A DNA stretch of 64,000 nt from Paraburkholderia acidipaludis NBRC 101816 (GCF_000684975.1 NZ_BAXZ01000022.1:1-64000); one strand, 5' to 3'. Positions 33,765-42,905 are shown, numbered from the stretch's first letter. Translations and numbers: made by a program. The notes: a model not told the origin generated them from the sequence alone.

Positions 33765-34124
33765 ATGATCACGATCTATCACAACCCTCGTTGCTCCAAG
33801 TCGCGTAGCGCCTGCGAGTTGATCTCCACAACCTGGAACACAGCCAACGAACCGGTCGAGGTGATCGAGTACTTGAAGACACCACTCACCGTCGGACAGC
33901 TGAAGTCGCTACACGGCATGCTGGGCGGTCCGCTGCGCGAGATGATCCGCGACGGTGAGGCTGTCTATACCGAGCTTGGTCTCGATAACGAAAATCTCAC
34001 AGATGATCAGCTCTACGAAGCAATTGCCAGCCATCCCATTCTGCTGCAACGTCCGATCGTCGTACGCAACGGCCGCGCAGTCATCGGCCGCCCGCCGGAG
34101 AACGCCGCGATGTTGTTTGCCTGA
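33765..34124 (+). CDS. ArsC-family protein (arsenate reductase, glutaredoxin type)
   Basis: 119 aa, starting MITIYHNPRCSKSRSACELI, where Cys-10 is the catalytic cysteine of the ArsC fold, in the context of the usual NPxC motif. IEYLKTPLTVGQLKSL and QRPIVVRNGRAVIGRPPENA follow the family consensus, including the Arg residues that bind the oxyanion. ArsC reduces arsenate to arsenite with glutaredoxin; many genomes carry such stand-alone copies of unproven substrate. There is no arsenite pump or ArsR gene nearby, so a resistance role is not supported by context. The start at 33765 matches the family N-terminus. Confidence 0.9.
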   Translation: MITIYHNPRCSKSRSACELISTTWNTANEPVEVIEYLKTPLTVGQLKSLHGMLGGPLREMIRDGEAVYTELGLDNENLTDDQLYEAIASHPILLQRPIVVRNGRAVIGRPPENAAMLFA

Positions 34125-34219
34125 GCGGTTCCGGGCGCGCCTCGCGGCCTTTCGTTCGTTCGGCGCATTGCGCCATCGACCGCCGTGCTCAAACGGTCAC
34201 CAAAGGTCGACGTATAGCG

Positions 34220-34236
34220 TGCCCAATATTTGGGCA
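34220..34236. repeat. inverted repeat downstream of the ArsC-like gene
   Basis: TGCCCAA (34220-34226) and TTGGGCA (34230-34236) around TAT, followed by a short T-run at 34243-34248. It may act as the terminator of the ArsC-like gene or be a regulatory site. Confidence 0.45.
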
Positions 34237-34295
34237 TTTGCATTTTTTGCCTGCAATCCCACTTAGCCCTATATGCCACGGGCTGTCTGGCCAGG

Positions 34296-34356
34296 TTGTC
34301 CACAAGGTTATCCAATAAAATTGTGGATAAGACTTGGCATCTCGAGCTTGTCCACA
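34296..34356. promoter_or_regulatory. cluster of four DnaA-box-like sequences
   Basis: TTGTCCACA (34296-34304), TTATCCAAT (34308-34316), TGTGGATAA (34322-34330, perfect DnaA box on the minus strand) and TTGTCCACA (34348-34356) lie within 61 bases. The adjacent stretch upstream is AT-rich for this genome. Apart from this and the palindrome at 34220 the intergenic region 34125-34482 has no other feature. Confidence 0.7.
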
Positions 34357-34482
34357 GGCGGGCGTCTCCACTTGGGGCGGTAGCCGCATATCGCGGACAC
34401 CTTCGAGCACGCCCGTCATCGCCTGCACCTATGATGAAGTTTCCTTCCACCGCGCTTCATGCGTGCAACCGGGGACTCTCAA

Positions 34483-35037
34483 ATGGCTTATCGAATTGCG
34501 GTCGTGGTCGGCAGTCTGCGCAAGGAATCCTTCAACCGGCAGCTCGCGCATGCGGTCATTTCGCTGGCGCCGGCCGATTTTTCGTTCGAATTTCTCGACA
34601 TCGGCGTGCTGCCGCTCTACAGCCAGGACTACGACCCCGACTTTCCCGAGGTCGCGCGCCGGTTCAAGCAGCAGATCGAGTCGTCCGATGCGCTGCTGTT
34701 CGTCACGCCCGAATACAACCGCTCGATGCCGGGCGTGCTGAAGAACGCGCTCGACTGGGGGTCGCGTCCGTGGGGCAGCAATTCGTGGGGCGGCAAACCG
34801 GCCGCCATGCTGGGCACCTCGGTCGGTGCAACCGGCACGGCGCTCGCGCAGCAACATCTGCGTAACGTCCTCGCCTATCTCGATGTCGCGCTGCAGGCCC
34901 AGCCCGAGATGTATATCAAGCACGACGGCAGCCGCGTCAACGAAAAGGGAGAGATCCTCAACGACGACACGCGCAAGTTCCTGCAGGCCTTCGTCGACCG
35001 TTACGTCGGGTGGGTCAAGCTTCAACTCGGACGCTGA
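34483..35037 (+). CDS. NADPH-dependent FMN reductase
   Basis: 184 aa flavodoxin-like protein. ATG 34483 gives MAYRIAVVVGSLRKESFNRQ, where GSLRKESFN is the FMN phosphate-binding loop. LLFVTPEYNRSMPGVLKNAL then DW is the typical NADPH_dep_FMN_red signature (PEYNxSxPGxLKNxxDW). Members reduce FMN, quinones, azo dyes or chromate with NADPH in the cytoplasm. It is a single gene just downstream of the DnaA-box cluster. Family is secure, substrate open. Confidence 0.94.
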   Translation: MAYRIAVVVGSLRKESFNRQLAHAVISLAPADFSFEFLDIGVLPLYSQDYDPDFPEVARRFKQQIESSDALLFVTPEYNRSMPGVLKNALDWGSRPWGSNSWGGKPAAMLGTSVGATGTALAQQHLRNVLAYLDVALQAQPEMYIKHDGSRVNEKGEILNDDTRKFLQAFVDRYVGWVKLQLGR

Positions 35038-35074
35038 CGCGGGTTTCGTTTCCCCTTCGTGCCGCCGCGATCGC

Positions 35075-35809
35075 TCAATGCAGCGTCCGGTGGTGCGCCG
35101 GCGTGTCGTCCTCGTATTCGAGAAATTCGTCGGGAATCTGCGGGGCGACGTCCTTCGCCGGCTGCGTCGCGACGGGCGCGCCCGGCACTTCGACGGCGCG
35201 GCTCGCGGGGTGGTCCACGGGTTGACCCACCGGTTGACCCACCGGTTGACCCATGACAGCGCCCGCACCCGGCGCGCTGGCTGCCGCGAGCGCGCCGGGC
35301 GCGGGGGACTCCGCGGTGCCGGCGGGCGGGCCGGCTTCCGTCGCACCGGCGGCCGGCCCCGGCTGGTGTGGTGCGTCCTGCTCTGCATGCGGCGGCGTCA
35401 TAGTCCGGCGCCAAACGGCGGTGGCCAGCTCGGCGAGGCCCAGCTCGTCGAGAGCCGAATGCTCGCGCGTCGGCGACGCTTCGGGCGTCGCCCAGCTCCG
35501 TGGGTCGGTACGCATCGCGACCTCGACGGCGTGCTCCGCGCCCAAGGTCGCGCAGGCCAGCTCCGCATGCGCGTCGTCCGCGACGTGAACGGCGAGCAAA
35601 ACCCTTTCGCCCGCGGCATGAGACGCGCCACCCACGCGATGATCGGCGGCAAAGAAGCTCGTCACGAGGCGCTCGATCCCTGCCAGCACGCCCGGCACGT
35701 GCGCCGGCAGTTCGATGTCGCTCATGGCAAACCCCTGATGCAACAGCACGTCCTGTGCGTGGCGGGCATCGTCCCAGCTCCTGAAGCGACCGGTTACGGT
35801 TTGTCTCAT
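35075..35809 (-). CDS. hypothetical protein with Pro/Ala-rich low-complexity part
   Basis: 244 aa from ATG 35809. The first about 110 residues look like a compact domain related to small stress-type proteins that begin RQTVTGRFRSWDDARHAQDV and continue LLHQGFAMSDIEL. Residues about 140-220 are low-complexity (Pro, Ala, Gly, Gln) with a short VGQP repeat encoded by a 12-bp tandem repeat at 35220-35253. The C-terminus is acidic (IPDEFLEYEDD). No signal peptide. Function unknown; transcribed alone. Confidence 0.7.
   Translation of the reverse strand: MRQTVTGRFRSWDDARHAQDVLLHQGFAMSDIELPAHVPGVLAGIERLVTSFFAADHRVGGASHAAGERVLLAVHVADDAHAELACATLGAEHAVEVAMRTDPRSWATPEASPTREHSALDELGLAELATAVWRRTMTPPHAEQDAPHQPGPAAGATEAGPPAGTAESPAPGALAAASAPGAGAVMGQPVGQPVGQPVDHPASRAVEVPGAPVATQPAKDVAPQIPDEFLEYEDDTPAHHRTLH
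35220..35253. repeat. 12-bp tandem repeat inside the hypothetical gene
   Basis: GGTTGACCCACC at 35220-35231 and 35232-35243 and a partial third copy to 35253, coding on the minus strand for VGQP units. It lies in the low-complexity part of the protein. Confidence 0.75.
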
Positions 35810-35907
35810 GGCACCCTCCTCGATGGGTTGCATCGATAGCTCACATGATGCGCTCGATCCTGCATCGTGCGTCGTCCGGTGCCGCAATCTTCGTGCCGCT
35901 TCGCCCT

Positions 35908-38178
35908 TCAGTCACCCTTCACGGCGTCGCGCTCCCGGCGCGAGCTCGACGGCTGCTCGCGCTGAATCTGCTCCAGCATCTTTTCGAGCAGGCCGATATC
36001 GAACGGCTTCGACAGCACCCTGACCTCGGCGTGACGCGCGCGCTCGAGCTCTTCCGCGTAGCCGGTCACGAGGATGATCGGCAGTGCCGGCTCGACGGAC
36101 TGCACCGCCTCGGCGAGATCGATGCCGTTCATCTCGCCCGGCATGTGGATGTCGGAGATCACGAGGTCGAAGCGCGGCGCGTTCCCGTCGACGGTGTGCG
36201 CCTCTTCGATGAGACGCTGCGCGCTCGCGGCGTCGTTGGCGCAGATCACCTCGTGGCCCATCATCTGCAAGAGCGCCTCGGTGCCGGCGGCCACTTCGTC
36301 GTTGTCTTCCACGAGCAGGACGCGCAGCCCCTGGGGCGGGCGAACCGCGTCCGCGCGCGCTTCGGGCGCGCGCTGCGTCGCCGGCGCATGCAGCGCGCGC
36401 GGCAGGTAGAGGTGCACCGAGGTGCCCGCGCCGATCGCGCTGTCGATAGCCGCGAGACCGCCCGAGCGTTCGCAGAACGCAAACACCTGCGGCAGCCCAA
36501 GCCCCGTCCCCATGCCCTTCGGCTTGGTCGTGTAGAGCGGCTCGAAGGCGCGAGCGAGCACCTCGGGCGGCATGCCGGAGCCCGTGTCTTCCAGCGAAAC
36601 CTGCACGAAATCGCCGTCGAGCGGAAAGCCCTCGTCCGGCCGGAAGCTGATATTGCGCGCGCTCACCGTGAAGCGCCCGCCGTTGGGCATGGCGTCGCGC
36701 GCGTTGACGGCAAGGTTGATCAGCGCCAGCTCGAACTCGGCGACGTCGACGAGCACGGGCCACACTTCCTCGTCGATATCGACGACGAGCGACACCTTCG
36801 CGCCGAGCGAGGCGCGCAGCAGTTCGCGGGACGCCGGCAGCCAGCGCCCGACGTGGATGGTCTCGTTGCGCAGCGGCTGCTTGCGCGCGACGCCGAGCAG
36901 TTGCCGCGTGAGCGACTGCCCGCTCTTGAGCGCGCGCTCGACCGCGGAAAGCTCGCGCTCGAGCCCCGGCGCGCCGCGGCGCCGCGCGATCTGGACGTTC
37001 GCGGAGACGATCATCAGCAGATTGTTGAAGTCGTGCGCGACGCTGCCGACCAGGTTGCCGAGCGCCTCCATCTTGCGCGCCTGCCGGTAGGCCGATTCGA
37101 TCGAGCGGCGCATCGACGCTTCGGCCTGCCAGCGCTCCCACGCCTCCTCTTCGGCGGCCAGGCGGCGCAGCGAGAGCCAGATCACGCACCAGAGCGCCAC
37201 GGAGGGTGTGAACATCGAAACGAGCAGCACGCTCAGGTGCTTCCACCAGGCGGCCCAGATCTCCGACGTGCGATAGCCGCACGACACGTACACGGGATAC
37301 GAGCCGACGCGCCGGTACGCGAGGATCACGTCGTCGCTCACGAGGCGCGAATGCATGCGCACGACGCCGCTGTCCGCGCCGCGCGCCAGCGCGACGGCGA
37401 GCGGCGAAGGGGACGTGACCGAGGCCGCCCCCGCGTGCGGCGGCGGGTAGAAGGCGAGAATCGAGCCGTCGCTGCGCACGAGGCCCATGTCCATCGGCGA
37501 GCCGGCGCCCAGCAGTTCGCGGTAGAACGCGCTGAAGTAGCCGGTGCGCAGCGCGACGGAGACGATGCCCGCGAAGTCGCCCGCGGCGTCCTCGCGCGCG
37601 ACGCCCATGTTGAACACGGTTTCGCCGCTTATCGCCCCCACCATCACGCGCGAGACATGATCGACCGTGCGGCCGGCACGAATGCCGACGAAATCTTCCC
37701 GCCCGGCGATCGAGACGGGCGGCGGCGGGGAATAGCGGCTGCTCGCGAGCAGTTCGCCGTCGCGCCCGAAGATCGACACGGACGCGACCTGCGGGTAGCC
37801 GCCGCCGATGGCGTCGAGCTTCGCGTGGAACTGGGCTTCGTTGGCGCGGATACCGTCGTCGTCGAGGCCCTGCATGAGGTCCACGACGCGCGCGTCGAGC
37901 CCCTCGTTCAGGTCGAATACCTTCAGCGCGTGCTCTTCCGCCACGCGCACCGTGCGCAGCGTGGTGTCCGTGGCGTCGGCTTCGCGCGTGCGCAGGTCGC
38001 TGTACGCCATGGCGGCGACATAGACGCACGGCAGCACGATCGCGGCGATGAGGAGCGCGATCAGCGTGCGGCGGCGGACCGTGAAGTCGTGGCCGGGCGC
38101 CGCCGGAAACGGCGGCTCGTCGTTGCGGTGCGGCGGGGTCGTGCGATCGTCGGGCCGTGCGGGACGGTCAGGAGTCAT
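35908..38178 (-). CDS. hybrid sensor histidine kinase with receiver domain
   Basis: 756 aa. A membrane segment (IALLIAAIVLPCVYVAAMAY, about 40-60) is followed by a periplasmic dCache-like sensor (about 65-320), then a second membrane helix (LLVSMFTPSVALWCVIWLSL). The phosphoacceptor region is SVAHDFNNLL, a form typical of hybrid kinases; the ATPase domain has NLAVNARDAMP (N box), EDTGSGMP (G1) and GTGLGLPQVF (G2). A C-terminal receiver holds LLVEDND and VISDIHMPG with its Asp, then VLSKPFD. No output-domain regulator gene is adjacent, so its partner is unknown. Confidence 0.93.
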   Translation of the reverse strand: MTPDRPARPDDRTTPPHRNDEPPFPAAPGHDFTVRRRTLIALLIAAIVLPCVYVAAMAYSDLRTREADATDTTLRTVRVAEEHALKVFDLNEGLDARVVDLMQGLDDDGIRANEAQFHAKLDAIGGGYPQVASVSIFGRDGELLASSRYSPPPPVSIAGREDFVGIRAGRTVDHVSRVMVGAISGETVFNMGVAREDAAGDFAGIVSVALRTGYFSAFYRELLGAGSPMDMGLVRSDGSILAFYPPPHAGAASVTSPSPLAVALARGADSGVVRMHSRLVSDDVILAYRRVGSYPVYVSCGYRTSEIWAAWWKHLSVLLVSMFTPSVALWCVIWLSLRRLAAEEEAWERWQAEASMRRSIESAYRQARKMEALGNLVGSVAHDFNNLLMIVSANVQIARRRGAPGLERELSAVERALKSGQSLTRQLLGVARKQPLRNETIHVGRWLPASRELLRASLGAKVSLVVDIDEEVWPVLVDVAEFELALINLAVNARDAMPNGGRFTVSARNISFRPDEGFPLDGDFVQVSLEDTGSGMPPEVLARAFEPLYTTKPKGMGTGLGLPQVFAFCERSGGLAAIDSAIGAGTSVHLYLPRALHAPATQRAPEARADAVRPPQGLRVLLVEDNDEVAAGTEALLQMMGHEVICANDAASAQRLIEEAHTVDGNAPRFDLVISDIHMPGEMNGIDLAEAVQSVEPALPIILVTGYAEELERARHAEVRVLSKPFDIGLLEKMLEQIQREQPSSSRRERDAVKGD

Positions 38179-38604
38179 CTTGCAAAGAGCCGAAAAGGCT
38201 AAAGCGGGCAACAGAAGCTGATGACATCATAAACGACCGCGCCGCCGCGCTGGTCCCGCGACCGGTCGCGGCGCACCATCCATGCCGGCGAAGCGGACCT
38301 TGCATGGGGAGAGATTTTTCCTCGCGAACTCAATTCGCGAAATTTCACGAAGCGCAAACGTACACAAAAGCATAATCGTCGATATTTATTTCAGATCGTG
38401 ATCGATTATTTCCAGTAAATCGCGAAACTGGAGTTAATTCTGTCCGTTTCACGGATATTGGCGAGTTGCATTTCACTCCGAATGATTCGAGAATCGCGGT
38501 CACGTCAAATGGGAGCGTCGCGCCTAAAGACTAAAGAAAGCGCTCGCGCCGCCGTTAAACCGTTCTAATGCATTCCGTCCAACGCACAGTCAATTAGCAT
38601 ACCC
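38179..38604. other. AT-rich intergenic region, probable divergent promoters
   Basis: 426 bases between the hybrid kinase and the CheY-CheC-DGC operon. Bases 38310-38480 are AT-rich compared with the surroundings. No gene, no clear sigma-54 or sigma-70 consensus and no long inverted repeat were recognised. Confidence 0.5.
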
Positions 38605-38973
38605 ATGTCCTTGCCCATCGTGATCGCCGACGATTCGCTGCTTGCCCGTAAGGTGCTCACGAGGGCGCTGCCCGAGGATTGGGACGTCGAGATTTCGTAC
38701 GCGTCGAACGGACACGAGGCGCTTGCTCACTATCGCGCCGGCCGTGCAGCGGTTATGTTTCTCGACCTCACGATGCCCGGCATGACGGGATTCCAGGTCC
38801 TCGAAGCCTTGCAGAGCGAGGATCTGAACTCGTTCGTGATCGTGGTGTCCGCCGATATCCAGCCGCTCGCGCAGGAGCGCGTGCGCTCGCTCGGTGCGGT
38901 GGCGTTCGTTGCGAAGCCGGTCACCCAGGAGGCGCTGCTACCCATCCTCAAGGAGTACGGGTTGTATGCCTGA
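38605..38973 (+). CDS. CheY-like single-domain response regulator
   Basis: 122 aa receiver only. Conserved residues: acidic pair in IADDSLLARKVLTRAL, phosphoacceptor Asp in MFLDLTMPGMTG near residue 53, Ser in VVSADIQ and Lys in VAKPVTQ. It carries no output domain, so it must act through protein contact. Its stop overlaps the start of the CheC-like gene (38966-38973), showing tight coupling. By analogy with CheY-CheC systems, its phosphate may be removed by the neighbour, and it may control the diguanylate cyclase third in the operon. Confidence 0.94.
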   Translation: MSLPIVIADDSLLARKVLTRALPEDWDVEISYASNGHEALAHYRAGRAAVMFLDLTMPGMTGFQVLEALQSEDLNSFVIVVSADIQPLAQERVRSLGAVAFVAKPVTQEALLPILKEYGLYA

Positions 38974-39589
38974 TCCAGTCTTCACGGAATTGCAGCGCGA
39001 CGCGCTCCAGGAAATCGCCAATCTCGGCATGGGACAGGCGGCCACGCGGCTGTCGAGGCTGCTCGACGCGTTCATCGAGCTTTCGGTGCCGCGCGTGCGC
39101 GTGGTCGCCGTGCGCGAAGCCGCGCAGGCGCTGCGCGAGATGACCGGCATAGACGGTCCGGTGACGGCCGTGCGCCAGGGCTTCCGCTCGGAGATCAAGG
39201 GCGAGGCGCTCGTGATCTGCCGCAGCGGCGAGATTGCCGAGCTCGGTCAGCTGATTGGCGGCGCCTTTACCGAAACGGCCACCGAAACGCTCACCGAAGA
39301 AGAGCTGATTTTCGACGTTGCGAACGTGCTGACCGGCGCGTGCGTCTCGTCGATGCTCGACCAGCTCGGGCGCCTGCCGGTATTCACGGCCCCGGGCCTG
39401 CTCGGCGAGCAGATCACGCTCGACGAAGTGTTCCAGGCGGGGCTGCTCGCCTGGGATCTCGCCCTGCTCGTCGAGGTGAACTTCGCGCTGGAGGACCAGC
39501 GCTTTCGCGCCCATCTCGTCATGCTGATGGCCGAGGAGTCCATCCATTACGTGAGCCGGGCGATCGACACCATGCTGCATAGTCTATGA
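38966..39589 (+). CDS. CheC-family phosphatase-like protein
   Basis: 207 aa. Two CheC/FliY-type phosphatase signatures are visible: DALQEIANLGMGQAATRLSR near residue 10 and EELIFDVANVLTGACVSSML near residue 110, each containing the acidic/Asn pair (ExxN and DxxN) that dephosphorylates CheY-P. LLDAFIELSVPRVRVV follows the first. CheC is unusual in betaproteobacteria, which usually use CheZ. Start ATG 38966 lies inside the 3' end of the response-regulator gene; its own stop overlaps the next gene's start by four bases. It probably works on the adjacent receiver protein. Confidence 0.88.
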   Translation: MPDPVFTELQRDALQEIANLGMGQAATRLSRLLDAFIELSVPRVRVVAVREAAQALREMTGIDGPVTAVRQGFRSEIKGEALVICRSGEIAELGQLIGGAFTETATETLTEEELIFDVANVLTGACVSSMLDQLGRLPVFTAPGLLGEQITLDEVFQAGLLAWDLALLVEVNFALEDQRFRAHLVMLMAEESIHYVSRAIDTMLHSL

Positions 39590-40530
39590 ACGCACACGCT
39601 GGCTTGCTGTCGCTGTCGGATCTCGTGGTCGAACGGGTGGGCTTCGGCCTGTTCGTGCTCGACCGCGAGATGAAGGTTCTGATGTGGAACCGTTTCATGC
39701 AGGACCATAGCGGGCGGAATGCCGACGAAGTGATCGGCCGCTCGATCTTCGAAACCTTCCCCGAGCTGCCGCACGCGTGGCTCACGCGCAAGGTCGAAAG
39801 CGTGTTCCAGCTCGGCAGCTTCGCCTTCAGTTCGTGGGAGCAGCGCCCCTACCTGTTCCGCTTCGACCACGACCGGCCCATCACGGGCGGCGTGGACTAC
39901 ATGCAGCAGGACTGCACCTTCATGCCGCTCATGCGCGAGCGCGAGGTGATCGCGGTGTGCGTGACGATCTCGGACGTGACGCACGTGAGCGTCATGCAGC
40001 GCGAGCGCGAGGAGGCCGTGGCGAAGCTGCGCGAGTATGCCGACCGCGACGGCCTGACCGGCATCGCCAACCGGCGCTACTTCGAGACGCGTCTTTCGGA
40101 GGAGTTCTCGCGCTGGCAGCGGCACGGCGGCGAGCTGTCCGTGCTGCTGTTCGATCTCGACCACTTCAAGAAAATCAACGACCAGTTCGGCCACGTTGCC
40201 GGCGACACCGTGCTGCGCGTGATGGCGCAGCGGGTGGCCAACGTCGTGCGCAAGCAGGACGTGTTCGGCCGCTTCGGCGGGGAAGAGTTCGCGCTCATGC
40301 TGCCCTGCACGCCGCTGGGCGACGCCATGCGGGTGGCCGAGAAGATCCGCCACGCCATCGGCGACGCGCCGGTCGAAGTGCAGGGCGTCGTCGTTCCCGT
40401 GACGGCGAGCGTCGGCGCCGCCACGGCACGCACCGGCGCCTCCGGCTACGAAGGCATGGTCAACGAGGCCGATGCGGCCCTGTATCGCGCCAAACGCCAG
40501 GGACGCAACCGGTCCGTCGCGCTCGCCTGA
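39586..40530 (+). CDS. diguanylate cyclase with N-terminal PAS domain
   Basis: 314 aa, soluble. The PAS domain (about 10-130) includes GFGLFVLDREMKVLMWNRFM and a conserved helix; the GGDEF domain begins at DRDGLTGIANRRYFETRL (about 150). The active site is GGEEF, with the RxxD inhibitory I-site five residues before it (RKQD), so it should make cyclic di-GMP with product inhibition. It overlaps the CheC-like gene by four bases (ATGA). The three-gene operon therefore couples a phosphorylated receiver and a phosphatase to c-di-GMP output. Confidence 0.94.
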   Translation: MNAHAGLLSLSDLVVERVGFGLFVLDREMKVLMWNRFMQDHSGRNADEVIGRSIFETFPELPHAWLTRKVESVFQLGSFAFSSWEQRPYLFRFDHDRPITGGVDYMQQDCTFMPLMREREVIAVCVTISDVTHVSVMQREREEAVAKLREYADRDGLTGIANRRYFETRLSEEFSRWQRHGGELSVLLFDLDHFKKINDQFGHVAGDTVLRVMAQRVANVVRKQDVFGRFGGEEFALMLPCTPLGDAMRVAEKIRHAIGDAPVEVQGVVVPVTASVGAATARTGASGYEGMVNEADAALYRAKRQGRNRSVALA

Positions 40531-40782
40531 TCCGCCGCCGGTTCGTCCGACCCGCGCGGCGGGCCGCCGCCAACGCGCCTCGCCGCCCGCGCGCCGGGGT
40601 TCTGCGGGCGGCGCCAGGCAAAGATTGCTATACTTTGGCCCGTTTCCGGCACTGCGCGAGCGTCACCAGGACGTCCCGCGGCCGGCTGCCTCGCGCGTGT
40701 CCGCGCGCGCGGGCGACCCGCGGCATTGCGGGCCCGAATATCTGAAACGCCCCGCATGCGGGCGCCTCCAGCGGAGATCGTC

Positions 40783-41634
40783 TTGGCCGTTTCCAACCTC
40801 GTCGTGGACGATACACAACCGACCGACGCTGCTGCCGCCTCGTCGGGCAGCTCGTTTTATCTGGCGATGCGCATCCTGCCCGCGGCGCAGCGCGACGCCA
40901 TGTACCAGGTGTACGCGTTCTGCCGCGCCGTGGACGACATCGCGGACAGCGACCTGCCGCGCGCCGAACGCGCGGCGGGGCTCGACCGCTGGCGCGCCGA
41001 CATCGACGCGTGCTATGCCGGCACGCCGCCCGCGGCGCTGGCGGCGCTCACGCGCCAGATCCACACGTTCGGTCTGCGCCGCGAAGACTTCCACGCGATG
41101 ATCGACGGCATGGCGATGGACGCCGCCGAGGACATCTGCGCGCCCGACGAAGCGACGCTCGATCTCTACTGCGACCGCGTGGCGAGCGCGGCGGGCCGCC
41201 TGTCGGTGAGGATATTCGGGATGGACGAGGCGCCGGGCATCGCGCTGTCGCACCATCTGGGCCGCGCGCTGCAGCTCACGAACATCCTGCGCGACATCGA
41301 CGAGGACGCGGACATCCACCGCTGCTACCTGCCGCGCGAGCTGCTCGCGCGCGAGGGCATCGCGGCGGCGAATCCGCACCGGATCGCGGACGACCCCGCG
41401 CTGCCGCGCGTGTGCGCGACGCTCGCCGAGCGGGCGAAGCAGCATTTCGCGCAAGCCGACGCGATCATGGACGCGGCGCCGCGCGGCCACGTGAAGGCCC
41501 CGCGCATCATGTCGGGCGTCTACCGCGTGCTGCTCGAACGCACCCTCGCGCGCGGCTTCGACCTGCCGCGCACGAAAGTCACCAAGCCGAAAGCGCGGCT
41601 GATGTGGATCGTCGCGCGCTACGCGCTGTTCTGA
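40783..41634 (+). CDS. hpnD: presqualene diphosphate synthase (hopanoid pathway)
   Basis: 283 aa from a TTG start at 40783, preceded by GGAGA at a proper distance; ATG 40756 is an alternative. Squalene/phytoene synthase family: SSFYLAMRILPAAQRDAMYQ, the first Asp-rich motif in RAVDDIADS, a second in LTNILRDIDEDADIHRCYLP. EDICAPDEATLDLYCDRVAS is typical of HpnD. It joins two farnesyl diphosphates to presqualene diphosphate for squalene formation. Its stop overlaps the start of hpnE (TGATG). The usual hpnC partner is not seen in the window. Confidence 0.92.
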   Translation: MAVSNLVVDDTQPTDAAAASSGSSFYLAMRILPAAQRDAMYQVYAFCRAVDDIADSDLPRAERAAGLDRWRADIDACYAGTPPAALAALTRQIHTFGLRREDFHAMIDGMAMDAAEDICAPDEATLDLYCDRVASAAGRLSVRIFGMDEAPGIALSHHLGRALQLTNILRDIDEDADIHRCYLPRELLAREGIAAANPHRIADDPALPRVCATLAERAKQHFAQADAIMDAAPRGHVKAPRIMSGVYRVLLERTLARGFDLPRTKVTKPKARLMWIVARYALF

Positions 41635-42905
41635 TGCCACCGAGGCTCGTCCACGTGATCGGGGCGGGGCTCGCGGGCCTCGCGGCGGCGGTGCGGCTGC
41701 AACGCCGCGGCGTGCAGATCGCGCTTTACGAGGCGGCTTCGCAGGCCGGCGGGCGGTGCCGCTCGTATTACGACCGCACGCTCGGCGCGACGCTCGACAG
41801 CGGCAATCACCTGATGCTGGCGGGTCACGCGGCGATCGTCGACTACACGCGCGCGATCGGCGCGGCCGATGAACTCGTCGGTCCGGCGCAGCCGGGCTTC
41901 GCGTTCATGGATCTCGCGGCGCGGGCGCGCTGGAACGTGCGCTTCTCGCGCGGCCGCGTGCCGTTCTGGATCGGCGACACGAATGCGCGCGTGCCGGGCA
42001 CGCGCACGGCCGACTATCTCGCGCTGCTGCCGCTCCTGTTCGCCAAGCCCGGTCGCACGCTTGCGCAGAGCATGCGCTGCGACGGCACCTTGTGGGACCG
42101 GCTGCTGCGGCCGTTCTTTCTCGCGGCGCTCAATATCGAGCCGCGCGGGGCGAGCGCCGAACTGGCGGCGACCCTGCTGCGCGAGGCGCTGGCGGCGGGC
42201 GGCGAGGCCCTGCGGCCGCTGTTCGCGAAGAACGGCCTCTCGAGCGCGTTCGTCGATCCGGCCCTGCGCATGCTTCAGCACGGCGGCGCGGCTATCCGGC
42301 TCGATGCGCCGCTCAAGGAGATCGTGTACGACGACGCGGCGGGCCGTGTCGCCGCACTCGATTTCGCGGCGGGCCGCGTGGCGCTGGCCGAAGGCGAGGC
42401 GGTCGTGCTGGCCGTGCCGCCGGCCGCCGCCGCCGCACTCGTGCCCTCGATCCAGACGCCGCGGCGCCACACGGCGGTCGTCTGCGTGCATTTCGCCGTG
42501 GAGCCGCCGCCGGGGCTCGCTACGCCGATGGCGCTCGTGCACGGCACGGCGGACTGGCTGATGGCCGCGCCCGGGCGCGTTTCGGCAACGATCCACGACG
42601 CCCACGCGGTGCTCGACCTGCCGGCTGAAACGCTCGCCGCCAGGGTCTGGGCGGACCTGGCCGCCGCGGCGACGCTGCCACCGGACGCCATGCCGGCGTG
42701 GCAGATCGTGGCCGAGCCGCGCGCGACCTTCGCGCCCGTGCCCGAAGAGGAACTGCGCCGCCCCGCGACGCGCACCCGCTGGAACAACCTGATGCTTGCA
42801 GGCGACTGGACGGCTACCGGTCTGCCCGCGACGATCGAAGGCGCGATCCGCTCCGGCCGCAAGGCCGCGGATCTGCTGCTGACAGAAAATATGGAACGCC
42901 GATGA
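41634..42905 (+). CDS. hpnE: squalene-associated FAD-dependent desaturase
   Basis: 423 aa. N-terminal FAD motif VHVIGAGLAGLAAAVRLQRR followed by YEAASQAGGRCRS, as in amine oxidase/phytoene desaturase enzymes. TLDSGNHLMLAGHAA and LLAALNIEPRGAS-like segments are those of HpnE, which acts with HpnC/HpnD to reduce hydroxysqualene to squalene. C-terminal FAD closure NNLMLAGDWTATGLPATIEG then AIRSGRKAA. ATG 41634 overlaps the hpnD stop, and its own stop overlaps the shc start (ATGA, 42902-42905), so the genes are translationally coupled. Confidence 0.92.
   Translation: MPPRLVHVIGAGLAGLAAAVRLQRRGVQIALYEAASQAGGRCRSYYDRTLGATLDSGNHLMLAGHAAIVDYTRAIGAADELVGPAQPGFAFMDLAARARWNVRFSRGRVPFWIGDTNARVPGTRTADYLALLPLLFAKPGRTLAQSMRCDGTLWDRLLRPFFLAALNIEPRGASAELAATLLREALAAGGEALRPLFAKNGLSSAFVDPALRMLQHGGAAIRLDAPLKEIVYDDAAGRVAALDFAAGRVALAEGEAVVLAVPPAAAAALVPSIQTPRRHTAVVCVHFAVEPPPGLATPMALVHGTADWLMAAPGRVSATIHDAHAVLDLPAETLAARVWADLAAAATLPPDAMPAWQIVAEPRATFAPVPEEELRRPATRTRWNNLMLAGDWTATGLPATIEGAIRSGRKAADLLLTENMERR

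Noticed and set aside
33765..34124. Arsenic resistance island
   Set aside because: Only a stand-alone ArsC-like gene is present; no arsR, arsB or acr3 nearby.
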